From NCBI GenBank assembly GCA_019722365.1, contig JADFUC010000468.1, positions 109,240-173,239 on the forward strand: a stretch of 64,000 bases of DNA. Reading direction: 5' to 3'. A program made the position numbers and the translations under genes. Shown in pieces: positions 37,171 to 48,700 of this stretch. The DNA comes from Lithospermum erythrorhizon (lineage: Eukaryota; Streptophyta; Magnoliopsida; Boraginales; Boraginaceae). Position 1 is the stretch's first letter, and each line of letters begins with the position of its first letter. The notes below the pieces were generated by a model, which had not been told where the DNA came from, ran no database searches, and saw nothing but the letters and a program-made list of their open reading frames with translations.

Positions 37171-37759
37171 CATCAAACCCCCGAACTACGCTCAATTTGA
37201 TCCCTTTAGGTAAGTAGGCAACCCGGAACTCAAGCGCAATCACAAGCCCCCGGTGAGGCATAAAACATCCGCAACGCTTAAGCACATACTACTAATAGGA
37301 AGCCTCTCTCATCATGGAAACTATCACAAAGTCGAAGATAATTCTACACGTGTACATAACAATGTCGAGAAAGTGTAACCGTGTTGGTCCCAAACCTCAA
37401 TGGAAGAAATGGGTCAAGAGACAAACTCTACCTTTCTTTTATGCATGCTTTCTGACTCGAGGATCAAGGTCCCAATTGTCGAGGAAAAGTTAGAAAAGAC
37501 TTATGAAAAACACTTAGAGGACTAAGGTCCTTCCTTTGTATCCATAATGTTTCTCCTTACCGAAGGACTAAGGTCCCAAAGGGTCGAGGATATTCGAAAC
37601 ATGGAATACATCGTATAACAATTATCCATGAAACTACCCAAATTTAGGAAGAAACACATCCTTTATGAAGAATTTGAGGATCCTTCTCGACTTAAAACAC
37701 GCAGACTTGGGATCTTTGAATATTCAACACATGAATATTCATACAAATATTGATGTCCC

Positions 37760-38270
37760 GACAAATAAGTTTTCGAAGCTCCGACAGAGTATGGTCACAT
37801 CCTCGTCTAATAAGCCTCTAAAAGTTCGGATAGTGTCATCCCGACTAATAAGCTTCTAAGGCAAGTCAAAAATACATGGACTTCCCGACTAATAAGCTTG
37901 AAGGTCACTACTAATATATCCAATCATGTCCAATAAGCCTCTAAAGCCGACATGATCCTCTTGTTCAATGTCGCTAAAGCCACAATATATCCAATCATGT
38001 CCAATAGTTCTAAAGCCGGACACATGCTCCTCTTGACTAACAAGCCGCTTAAAGCCGCCAGAACATATCCAACTCGTCCAATAAGCCTCTAAAGTCGGAC
38101 ATGATCCTCTTGAGTAACAAGCCAATCCAAATTTTGGGGAACACATCCAATCATGTCTAAGAATTTAAAGCCGTACATGGTCATCCTCACTATTGCTTCT
38201 AAGGGCCAGCCGAGGAATATATTTCATCCGCATCATTGCCTCTAAAGCCGGTCAGGACATATCCACAAGC
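37760..38270 (+). repeat. Tandem repeat in the 3' region of the Tat element
   Basis: Repeated phrases 'ccaatcatgtccaataagcc', 'ctctaaagccg', 'gacatgatcctcttg' and 'gactaataagcttc' recur every 50-90 bases. Copies are diverged and unit length varies. Tat/Ogre elements are known for variable minisatellites before the 3' LTR, and this fits. Confidence 0.65.
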
Positions 38271-38541
38271 ATCTACAAAGCTTCGAGAAGCCACAAGGAC
38301 TGGCCCAACCTACCAAATAGAAGCCCTGTGTCGAGCCTCATATGCCTGTATTCATCTCAAGATAAACTACTAAAAGTTCTTGGGAAAAACATCCAATCCT
38401 AATACAAACTGCATCCATACCTTTTCTTTAGAGATCAAGACCGATTAGTCTCAAGATCACACTAAAAAGGGTCTTCATCAACAAATAACCTCACGATTAT
38501 AAAGCATAAAAGCCCTGCGGAGTTACAACCCCAAGATAGGA

Positions 38542-39240
38542 TTACGCTGCTAAGGCTCCTAGATTGCAACTCCGGACCAGATTCAAGAACCCTTGGATCT
38601 GGGGACTAAGGTCAAGTTGAAGACATGGTTGCTTGAGAAAAGAAATTGAGCATGGAAAAGTGAAATTAAAGGATGGTCTCACTGATCCTCTCCAGCCGCG
38701 ATGTTGTAATCCACAGCAATTATAACAAACTCTGGGATTCGAGAGCCTATAGAGCATACCTCCGCACTGGGGGATACTACCGGATGGTGCGGCACACTGG
38801 CCCATGACCAACTTGGGCTCATATTGCTATCCCACATAAGTATGTAACCTCAAAAGATCTAAACTCAATAGTCGAGAAGTCATGATTCAGAGCTACTGGG
38901 TTCGGATGGGCGGATCTATACAATAACAAGTAGAAACATCCAAACTCCACACGTGAACAAAGCATGGGGCCACGTGCGGTAGTGTTGCAAAGTGAGCCAA
39001 GGCCACCCCACTGCATAAGTTACCCATACCCATGTTCAAAAGCAAAGCCTCACAATCGAAGACGGAAACAAAAGTACAACCCAAGTGGAAGCTATGGACA
39101 TGATATTGGGAAATCATAAAAAGGTTACACCATATATACTGGTATAACGAAAGGAAAGCATCTAGAACAAATTCTCCTGACCTGTAAGGCCTGCATGAGA
39201 GTGTGTCCTTAAAGATGTGGTACGCTAGGAGTGTAAACAA
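38542..39240 (-). pseudogene. Overlapping minus-strand frames in the Tat 3' region
   Basis: Minus-strand frames at 38542-38811, 38819-39016 and 38893-39240 are cysteine- and aromatic-rich (for example CYNCCGLQ) and unlike anything I recognise. Tat-lineage elements are known to carry an extra antisense ORF in this place, so these could be its remains. They could equally be chance frames. No function is proposed. Confidence 0.25.
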
Positions 39241-40699
39241 TCAGCCTATAACCAACACATAGCTTAGGTCATAATCATCTAAGGGTATGTAATTCTTGAG
39301 AATCTACATAGTAAAAGAGTGATATGATCTAGAAACTAAGTGGCTCAGACTAAGATTGCGTGCATATCTCCTAGCAATAACTCCGGCTAATTATACTTTT
39401 GTAGATGGAAGACAACACAAGGAGTTAAATTTTGAGATCCTACTCACAAAAACTCGTATTCATCAATGAAGTAGATTTATGTTCACAAGTGACAAAGACT
39501 ACTACTCAAGAGTGGATCCCCTATTATCCTACTCCCATAAGCTATCCTCATCCACGATCACAGATGAACTCATGAATGAGAATGTACATGAACAAGAAGA
39601 TCACTATAGGAAGTGAATATCGGGACCCTACTTCCACAAGCTACCCTATGCCCATATAAAAAGCGTTAAAAGGGGTAATGGATAAGGATTTAACATGGAT
39701 ACGAGGTAATGGATATGATAAACATGGATACTAAGAACCCTAACCAAATTAACTTCGATGCAAGCAAAACCAAAAAATCATAAATGAATTCAAGGACGTA
39801 GGTACCATTATACCTGCTTATGCCCGTACGATAATTCATGGATCGGAGACATCCAAGTGGTGAACCATTTCAAAAAAAATAAAGATGTGTTGGTAGAGGT
39901 CTAATTTCATGATTATCATAAGTTTTAACATGGAATCAAGCTTAATATGTCACTACCCTACATGTAGGACATTATAGAACTCTAAATCATGGCATAAATA
40001 TATGATAAGAAGGATAAAAGAATTACTTCGATCAAGAAGTGTTCTCATAATCCAAGCCAAGACGCACAATTTTGAAATCCTGTCCAAAAAAGGTGATCAA
40101 AATTATAAGTTAGTAACTCAAATAAAAAAAAAAAAGTTATTTAAAAGACAAAAAAATCTTCCTTTCCCATAACTATGGTTCGAAAATTGTGAGGAAGAAG
40201 AGGAGGGATTCTTGTCAATTCCAAAAGCATATGATGTTATGGCTAAAGCTTTTGTTATGTATATAAGGATGAGCATATATGAAATAGAAAACTCTCGCTT
40301 CAAATAAGAAAAGTAAAAGTTGACAAAAATATAGAATTCTACATAAAATCATATATGGAATTTTCTTTACTATCACCCTTCCAAATTAAAGTAAGCAAAC
40401 TTATAGTCCTCGAAGTTGTTGTTTCTTTATACAACTTATTACCTAAACAAATAAATATTCTATGGTAATAAGTCAAAAAGGAAATAAGTGGTAATCAAGT
40501 AATTAACTATTATCATAAAAGCAGAAATGCCACCTCCCCCACATTCTAGACGGTTCAATTCACCACTAGTGGATCGGTCCCAGGTTCGTTGTTTTACCTA
40601 TATCTGGTTCGATTATACAAGAAAATCCAAATAAATGCCCGTAAAATTCCAAAATGCGGGGAAAATTCGAAAACATGGAAATAATTTTAGATCATAGGA

Positions 40700-41954
40700 T
40701 GTCAAATTAATTAGCTATAAACCCATAGCCAGATCTTACCTCAAAATCAATCTGCTAAGATCAGAATCCATGCGAATCGTAGATCAACCAATTAGAAGAA
40801 ACTCCCAAAGCCTATAAATACCTCCCCCACCCTATAGTTTGAAAATATCATCACAAAAACACAACAAAAAAATAGTAACAAAAAAGCTCCTAAGAGAATT
40901 TAGCATAAAAAACAACTCAAAAAATATTTCTTCATAGAAACCCAAGTTTGTTATTTTTGAAGCTAAACCACCACGTAACCACCACAAAAACATATAAATT
41001 TTCAACTCATCCACCATCTAAAACACTTAGATCTTCATCTTCCAAACACCGAAATCTTCTATCCTCCAACCAAAAATATCCTTCAAAGCCTCGAATCCAG
41101 GGCAAAAACACCTAAGTCTTCAACCTAAAATCCTAAATAGGCTGCCTATATCAAGAACGGCAAAGAACACACAAATCTTCCACTTCTTCAATTAAATATG
41201 CGACCCAATTTAAGAAATTGGCTCTGGAATTACTACACAAACGCAGAATTCTCGTGATCAACACTCCCCAAACCGATTTAACTGATCAATCTGTGTCTCA
41301 TAAATCAAATCACTACAGGATTAAGCCACAAAGGCCCCCCGTAGTAAATCATCATAGGTACGATATAGTCAGATAACCCCGCCCACTGCCATGGACACGG
41401 AGTAGCTCCTAAGACACCCTCTCGACAAAGAATGTGCTCCACATAGATACGATCCAAGACGTATAAGTCGTTAAGCACCGAATCCCGCCTAAATTGCATG
41501 ATCAAGCCGCTAAGGTATCTAAGCTTAACACATATCCAAATTCAAGTCTAAGTCTCACGACCCAAGTCCAAAGACCAAAATCAAGTCCATACAACACGGA
41601 GTAAAACACAGCACTCTGCCCTGACCATATCAAAGTCAAAGACTAAGTCTCCTATCTAGTTTAGATCATGTATCCGCACTTATCCAAATTTAGGATCGCA
41701 TAAAGGTCCAAACACAAATCCAAGTCCAAATTTTAGGATCACATAACGGTCAAGCACAACCAAATTTCATTCAGCGCCCAAATCCAAGTCTAGCATCTCA
41801 AGGAGTCAAGAACTGCTTAGAGAACAATAGATCATAGTCGGAACTCAATCATTTTAATAAATTATCTTTATACCTAGATAGATTTCTCCAAATAAATGTT
41901 ATTGTATTAATGCATATATACATTATAAATAATAAAATGTTTTTATCAGTTACA
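40700..41954 (+). repeat. Right (3') LTR of the Tat element
   Basis: Clear similarity to the left LTR from about 40745 to 41954, including the TATA-like 'agcctataaataccte' region near 40810 and the ending AGTTACA. The first 500-600 bases of the left LTR have no obvious partner here, so the start is uncertain; the copy is shortened or strongly diverged. Confidence 0.7.
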
Positions 41955-41959
41955 CTGCC

Positions 41960-42753
41960 ATTTAGAGAATTTCCTTTGAAAGCTGGAACCTCTGTTCTCT
42001 AAAAAAAAATGGAACCCTTACCCTTATCCTCTGCAACCAGTTTACAAAAAGATCATCCGTTTGTTGTGATTGGTTTTCTTTTGGGTACAGATAAAGCTTG
42101 CATTACAAGTCCATGAACTAACTTTATTATCAAATCTCAATTAACATAATGATTGGGGCTTTTTTTTAAGGATAAGTGTTCCTTGGAATTAAGTCCATGA
42201 ACTCACTTTATCATCAAACCTCAACGAACATAATGACTGGGACCTTCTCGATCAGTATTTGTTAAAAAGATATACTCCGTAGTATGAATTTCATTTTAAA
42301 ATTAATTGTTATTTGAAGGCGTTATTATTAATTCATATGGAAGATCTTAATCTACTAATATAACACTAAGTTCCTATATACCCACCAGCATGTGTATCCT
42401 AATTCACATGAACCCCGGTTCACATGAACGAATCAAAATGACAATAAAGCTCGCCGGGTCCATTCGCCAACAATACTAATTAGACGGGGTTACACATGTC
42501 ATTTTCATTATGCTAACCTAATACGGAGGTAATTTTTGAAATAGTCCCAGATAATATGTGACAGTTGTACTTTAGTCTCCGTAAATGAGTGGTCTACGAA
42601 TTTGACATCTGTAATTGGTAAAAAGTTATACTTTAGTCCCTAATTTGACGAAACCGTTAACTATTAACTATTTAGAACTATTTGGGGGTAAGATTGAAAT
42701 TTTTATTGAATTTGGCTTCAATTACTAATCAAAATAGAAAATTGGGGCAAGAT
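41960..42753. other. Intergenic sequence with a short direct duplication
   Basis: No gene. A segment of about 50 bases beginning 'aagtccatgaactaacttta' (about 42108) is repeated at about 42193 ('aagtccatgaactcacttta'). The stretch around 42340 resembles the gene 1 intron minisatellite unit. Confidence 0.5.
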
Positions 42754-43146
42754 TGTATTGAAGGAGGACCTGTCCTACATTGAATATATCAAAACATATG
42801 AGGTGGTTTATAAGATCATAGACTTCATCCATCTATAATCAATTGATTTTAGTATGGACCCGCATGGACTTTTAACATTGGATGAAGCTCATGATCTTAT
42901 AAACAAGTCATATGTTTTGGCATATTTAATATGAGACGGGTCCTCCTTCAATATCCTCCCGCACGGAAAACCTGATTTTCTGGTGATCACGAGAACGAAA
43001 TCAAGGGGCTGGCTGTAATGCCATGTTAAGAGTCCATGTAGGTCCATACTAAAATCAATTGGTTATAGATGGATGAAGTACATGATCTTATAAACCATCT
43101 CATATGCTTGGACACATATAATGTGAGAGTGGTCCTCTTTCAATAA
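42754..43146. repeat. Inverted copies of a short LTR (TRIM-like)
   Basis: Arm 1 (42754-42872) starts TGTATTGAAGGAGGACC and ends TTTTAACA. A shortened inverted copy lies at about 42880-42953, and a longer inverted copy at about 43025-43146. Next to the last one the sequence 'aatgccatgttaagagtcc' reads on the minus strand as an LTR end followed by a decayed tRNA-iMet primer-binding site. The LTR is only about 120 bases, the size of TRIM elements. Transcripts across the array could fold into a long hairpin. Confidence 0.65.
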
Positions 43147-44497
43147 ATTGGTGGTTAAGTGGAGGAGGGGATGTGATGAAAATATGTTTTGTTTTTGTTT
43201 TGATTATGGTAATGGTGGGGGAGCCATGGCCGTGTGGGGAAGGTGCTGGGAATGGGGATGAGAATGGGAGGGAAAATATGTTTAATTTTGGAAGGAAAAT
43301 AAAAATAAGAAAATATCCCAAAGTTTCATCAAAATAGCTAAGCGGCTCCATAAGTGGCTTCCAATTGTGTTATTCGATTCAAAGTTAACACAATCGTCAA
43401 TTAAGGGATTAAAATGCACCTTTATTACCATGATCAGAGACCATTTGTGTAGACCTTCATTTATTGGAATAAAAGTGCAATTGACTCATATGATTGGAGA
43501 TTATTTAAACAATTACCTCACCTAATATGTACCATGTTAAGTGAAAGGTTCATGTCGTTTCATCTCTAATTAATTAATGATAAAAAAGTGATCGAAACCT
43601 TATTAATTCATCCTAATTTATCAAAATAGAACTAGTCCTTTTCACAGTATCCCTTGTGAGGGTATCAGTGTTATGATCAATAATTGGAAAATGTATAGCG
43701 AAAGGCACACATAACCTTCCAATTGCTATGTGCTATGGTACAAGAATGTACTCATCAACTTTCACTTTATTTGGAGACATGAAAGCCAAACAACTGAAAG
43801 TGGACTACAACGATCGGAAATAATGAAAGCTATAATGATCAGCTATTTATTATTTCATCAATCAACTCCTTCGCAGTTACGGTACGCCAATTTGTTTACG
43901 TTTAGCCACGATAATTACTTACCAAACTTCTTTGGCCCCCGGACTACTTATATTGCATGTTACGGTAGGTAAATAAAATACTTCTGCTTTGGGATGAGTT
44001 TATAGTGGTTAGCATTCTATTGTAAGTGCGTAGAGGTTAGAGGTTTAAGACTAGACCATTAAGTTTTTAAAGAAAAAAATGTTTTGTATTAGATCATTAA
44101 CAACGGTGAGGTTTAAACCAAAAAGTTGGGCTTGTGATAAGAATAGTCGGGATAAAAAATATTTAATTGAATTAATGTGATCATATATATAAATAATCTA
44201 GCTCAATGTTTATGAATATAATAGGAAATAATTATGATTATTAGTAGTTGAACTTAAATCAAAATTGAGGGGATTAAAAATATTAAATCTATCTAAAAAC
44301 AAATTTCATTAGTAAGGGGGGAGGGCGACAATTATTTTTGTAAAATAATTTATATTTGAATAATAAATTTTAAATTTTTCAAAATAGAGGGAAGCTGTTA
44401 GTCCTTGCCCCTTCTAAACTCCGGTAGTGATTACGGTAATACTAGGAGATTCTAAACTTGTTACATAACTTCTTGCTAAAATTAATAGGTAAATAAA
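43147..44497. other. Intergenic sequence without recognisable genes
   Basis: I see short frames such as 43100-43351 (minus) and 43730-43972 (plus), but no family resemblance, no codon-like composition and no splice structure. The sequence is probably old repeat debris. Confidence 0.4.
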
Positions 44498-44689
44498 TAC
44501 TACCTCCTTCTTATGAAGATTGTCAACTTTCACTCATTTTTCATTTTTCATAACTTATTATCTCATATGACCAATGTTTATGTGTATTTTAAAAAATAAC
44601 TCAACTTTAACTAGTAATGAGTATTAAATACGTATCTTTTAAATTTTTAAAAAAGTCAAAACTAAACAATCTTTATGATAAGGAGGGAA
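44498..44689. mobile_element. MITE
   Basis: Terminal inverted repeats: TACTACCTCCTTCTTATGAA on the left, and 'ctttatgataaggagggaa' on the right. Both flank AT-rich non-coding sequence of about 190 bases. Confidence 0.7.
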
Positions 44690-45289
44690 CATCAATAATT
44701 TCTAATACTAATCAAAGTTGTGAATAGTGTTTAAAGTTTCATAGAGGCGAAACTCCAAAAATCCGTTATTGCGCCGCTATTTACTGCCATTTGTCGCTTT
44801 TACCGCGATGTTGTGTAGTACTATGCTACAGCAATGTGCCGCTATACCTTAATCGTGCCACTATTTATCGCTATTTACAATTATGATACTACTATATCAT
44901 AATATTACATAATATATTTTGTATCAATCTCGATACTCTAATAATTCCTGAATCTATCTTAATAGGTTGTTTAGGTTTAATATTGGGTTAAATTGTGCTG
45001 TTGAATGGGATGGAGGCCAGGATATAAAATAATGGAGGGAGTATTTATCAATTAATATTAATAATCTCATACTAATGCAAAATAAACCAACTTTTTTAGG
45101 ATGCTCTTAGTTTGTCAGAGTATTTCCTTGTTGGCATTTTAGTCGGATGTTATTTCTACCAATGTAGCTCAGAAGCTCATATAATATTTGGAAAAAAGTA
45201 CGTGGAATTCTCAATTCTGGATCCCCTTAAAAGAAATGCAAACAGAAAATGGAATGGATAATAATAGTCATGTTATGTTCACTTTATGC

Positions 45290-45511
45290 TACTCCCTCAT
45301 CCATTAAGACACATTTACTTCATACATAATTTTTTATACAATTTTAAATTCATCTCTTATACCTTATTAATTTTTTATACAATTTTAAATTCATCTCTCA
45401 TACCTTATTTTCCCTTCAATTCACCTACACACAAAATGGTCAAAATGAAACCCTATTTAAGAATTTCAATTTTTTTTTAAAAGTCTGTAATATTAAGGAC
45501 GGGAGGAAGTA
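45290..45511. mobile_element. Stowaway-like MITE in the TBL promoter region
   Basis: Left end TACTCCCTCATCCATTAAGA and right end 'ttaaggacgggaggaagta' are inverted. The 222-base body contains a short internal direct duplication ('ttttttatacaattttaaat' at about 45327 and 45370). It ends about 110 bases before the TATA-like box of the TBL gene. A further half-site, 'aatggagggagta', lies near 45032. Confidence 0.75.
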
Positions 45512-45620
45512 ATAAGAAATTATTTACATCCTGGACCTTTAGCATTATTGCTTACTAATTATATCATCTCCCACAGTGATCAAGATTTTGGGCCATTTAA
45601 AAATCTTAATCTTATAGTAT

Positions 45621-45628
45621 TATAAATA
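45621..45628 (+). promoter_or_regulatory. TATA box of the TBL gene
   Basis: TATAAATA lies 92 bases before the ATG at 45720, in 'agtattataaatacactc'. Position and sequence are typical for a plant core promoter; use is inferred. Confidence 0.6.
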
Positions 45629-45719
45629 CACTCAATATTTGGTTGTATTTCATTGCCTTGTTCTTTATGTAATAAATCTACATTTTTTCTCTTTTCTCCT
45701 TAGAAAGAGTCATCCTCAA

Positions 45720-48700
45720 ATGAACAATACAATTCATTACTCCGAGCTTCCCAATGGGAAGAAGAACCCAATTTTGAAGAATTCCAAGAAAGTATTGTTT
45801 CCATTCTTGACATTAGCTCTTCTCATCTCAATGTCCTTCTACTTGAGTGATTACAACAACAATGAATCTATATTGAATGCTTCAGAAGGATCTCCAAGAA
45901 ATTCTACAAGTCCAAGGATTCAAGATGCAAAAGAAAGATGCAACATTTTTAAGGGAGATTGGATTCTGGATCCTTTAGGACAATCTTATTATACAAATGA
46001 AACAGAATGTGTGATTGATGATAGACAGAATTGCATGAAGTTTGGAAGGAAAGATGATGAGTTCTTGAAATGGAGATGGAAGCCTGATGAATGTGAGCTT
46101 CCAAAGTTTGATGCCATGCAGTTCTTGGAGATTGTTAGAGGGAAAACTTTGGCTTTTCTTGGAGACTCTGTTGGGAGGAACCAGATGCAATCTTTGGTGT
46201 GCATGCTAGCTAGTGCAACCTCTTCTCAAACACTTCAAAGATTGTGTACTTTGTTGAAATATGTGTTAGGAATTACATCACAGATTGCGCGCGGGTAAGT
46301 ATCTCATAATTATCCAGCCAACATGAATCCCTGAAGTCGGGATGATAATCCAAATTTGGAGATAAGCTACGCCAATTTGGTGAGGAATATGACAAGCAGT
46401 AATAAGCGACTTCAAAGTACAGTTCCGCCTCGATGGCGAGAGAGCTAATCGGCACAACTGCGGATCCACTAATAACTTCGGGAAGAATTGTTCACAGACT
46501 CAAATACCTTTATTCTTATCTACCGATTAGATGTTTTAGCATAGATTGGAAAATCTAATTGCAAGCATCTGAAATCTCTCGAGACTATTTCCTATGATTC
46601 TAATATTTGAGTACAATTCGCCAATCAATCAAGAAACCCACATTTATAATTTGAGAATCTTTTAGGTCAAAAGCGCAAACCCGATAGCGGGCCTAAAAGA
46701 CCCAAGTACCGCCACTTAGATCGACACGCACCGAACCCGGCGTCGGGGCTTAATTAGGGACGCACCAAATCGAGCTTCTCACGAAGTTCATACGGGTGGG
46801 AATTTTTCCCACAGGGGTCGAGACTTGGAGTGGGACCACGAGTCCCCAGAACTCCCCCTCCCACATTATTGTTGGCTAATTTGAGTGCTTCGTTCCGGCA
46901 ATCTCGACTGAAGACAAATTTCACATCTTGTCTTAGCCGTTAGTCGAGAACTGCTGGCGTCGAGTTAAATCATCCTCGAACTCCCGGCTGAAGTTGAACC
47001 CAAACTTGATGTCTTATCATAATCCAAGAACATCATTGAATATCACCAACTTGGCTATCGAGGGCATAGCCAAAACCATTGCTGTTGGACTTTTCCAGCG
47101 TTAGTCGGCCAACATGTTCAACTCTTCGAGCACGAACCTTTTGATCTTTCTTCACAGGTGTCTTTGGAAATCCTGCAGGCGATTGATGGGTAATGAATCT
47201 ATGCTTGTTTTAGCAGCATGATCTCCCATTTGATCCGTTCGTTGACATTCGGTGTTCGTCGAGAATACCTTAACTAACTAACAAAATATTAAGAGGTTAG
47301 AGACCTGCTAGCGTCTTTTCCCTACGTTCTTAACCGGGATACTTACGACACACTTTGGTTGCGGCCTTACGAAGAACGATTTATGACCCTCGGCAACATC
47401 GTGCTCCGCACATGCGCTTCGAGGACTCGCGCCCAAATGTAATTCCATAACCACCGACATCGATTGACTTGCGGAAATATGTCAGTTTGGGCACATATCG
47501 ACCTTAAGTAATCTTATATAAAACCATTTGATAACACTTAAAATCAACATCACATACCCTGAAACATCAAAGGTCCTTCCATACGTAAGATGAATCTTTT
47601 TCTGAATCTCAGAGCAACATAATTTACCCATTTATCTTTACAATCATTAGTAATATGATATGATGCTCAGAATCTAACACAAAAGGATTGTCGAACTCGC
47701 CTCGGTCGTCGAGAAAGAGCATCTTGACATTTACCGCGTGATACTCTCTTTCTACTGCGATGTCTCCTAATGTGACGCTAACACCCGCAATTCCGGTTAT
47801 TTGGATGTCAGAGCTTTACTTCTTAGTCTTGTTCCCGTAGTTGTTAATACCACACTTCCCTCTCCTACAAATAAAGTAGGCCCCTGAATTCGCCTGATTC
47901 CTTCAATTGAATTTCCTCGTCAAAATCGAGCAACAACATCCTTAGAGTTGTGGGTCATACTTAAAATGTATTTCCTTGGAGCCTCGTGGATTCGCTTAAC
48001 TATTTGTACTTGATACCAAAATAATTAATTCTTTCCATTCATCATCGGCAATAGATCCGGCGATTTGCCCGATTGATTAATTAGGTTGTTACGTATTATT
48101 CAAGTGTGTGTTCACAAAAGTACGCTTCAACCCGTGCTCAAATTAAAGAGATTTTTCATCGGAGATACACTTTATTATGAGTAGTGGGTTTCTCATTACA
48201 AATCAATCACTTTGTGCCCACTTTTGTTGTGGTCTCTTTTCGTCGTGTCAGTCGAGAACTTGATTGGATAAGCCCCTAGACTTTCTATCTAGTTTGTTCC
48301 TTCTCTTGATCATCTCTTTTGAACTGCCGGATAGTGGTTCGTGAGTCACTTGCAGTATGCAGATAATAGTCTCTAATTTGCATCTTCCCTTGAAAGGAAA
48401 ATTAGTTCACGTGGCTTGACTTAAATCCCACTTGCAGATATTAGAAACTCGCCTTTCTCGGCCATCCTCTGAGATTACTTCTAGAATATCACAACTCGCT
48501 CACGATACCCGATTGTTAGGGTACTACGCGTTATTGCACAATTAAAGCGTCTAATTATCAATATACGAATCCACTTCCACGGGATGATAGTAAAACTTGA
48601 TAAATAATCATGCGATTCGAATATGACAACGAAGCGAGAAAGCAATACTTGACACAAGAATTACCACGATTCGGCCTGATGTGAGATAATCCGGTACATT

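Larger units (their letters stand above)
9707..41954 (+). mobile_element. Outer Ty3/gypsy element, Tat lineage, carrying the whole nest
   Basis: Its left LTR begins TGTATAATG at 9707 and ends GGTTACA at 11432. The right LTR ends AGTTACA at 41954. CTGCC flanks both outer ends (9702-9706 and 41955-41959), a perfect 5-base target-site duplication. Removing the nested insertions leaves about 11 kb (9707-13537, 22126-24310, 36951-41954). Protease-region phrases typical of the Tat/Ogre group lie near 13.2-13.5 kb. I find no RT, RNase H or integrase, so the copy was internally deleted or is non-autonomous. The 3' part before the right LTR contains tandem repeats, as known for this lineage. The element separates the AT74-type gene from the TBL gene. 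Confidence 0.85.

Noticed and set aside
46215..46298. Extended TBL exon 1 ending in ...TLQRLCTLLKYVLGITSQIARG
   Set aside because: The sequence after residue 165 is not TBL-like, and its last part lies inside an LTR.
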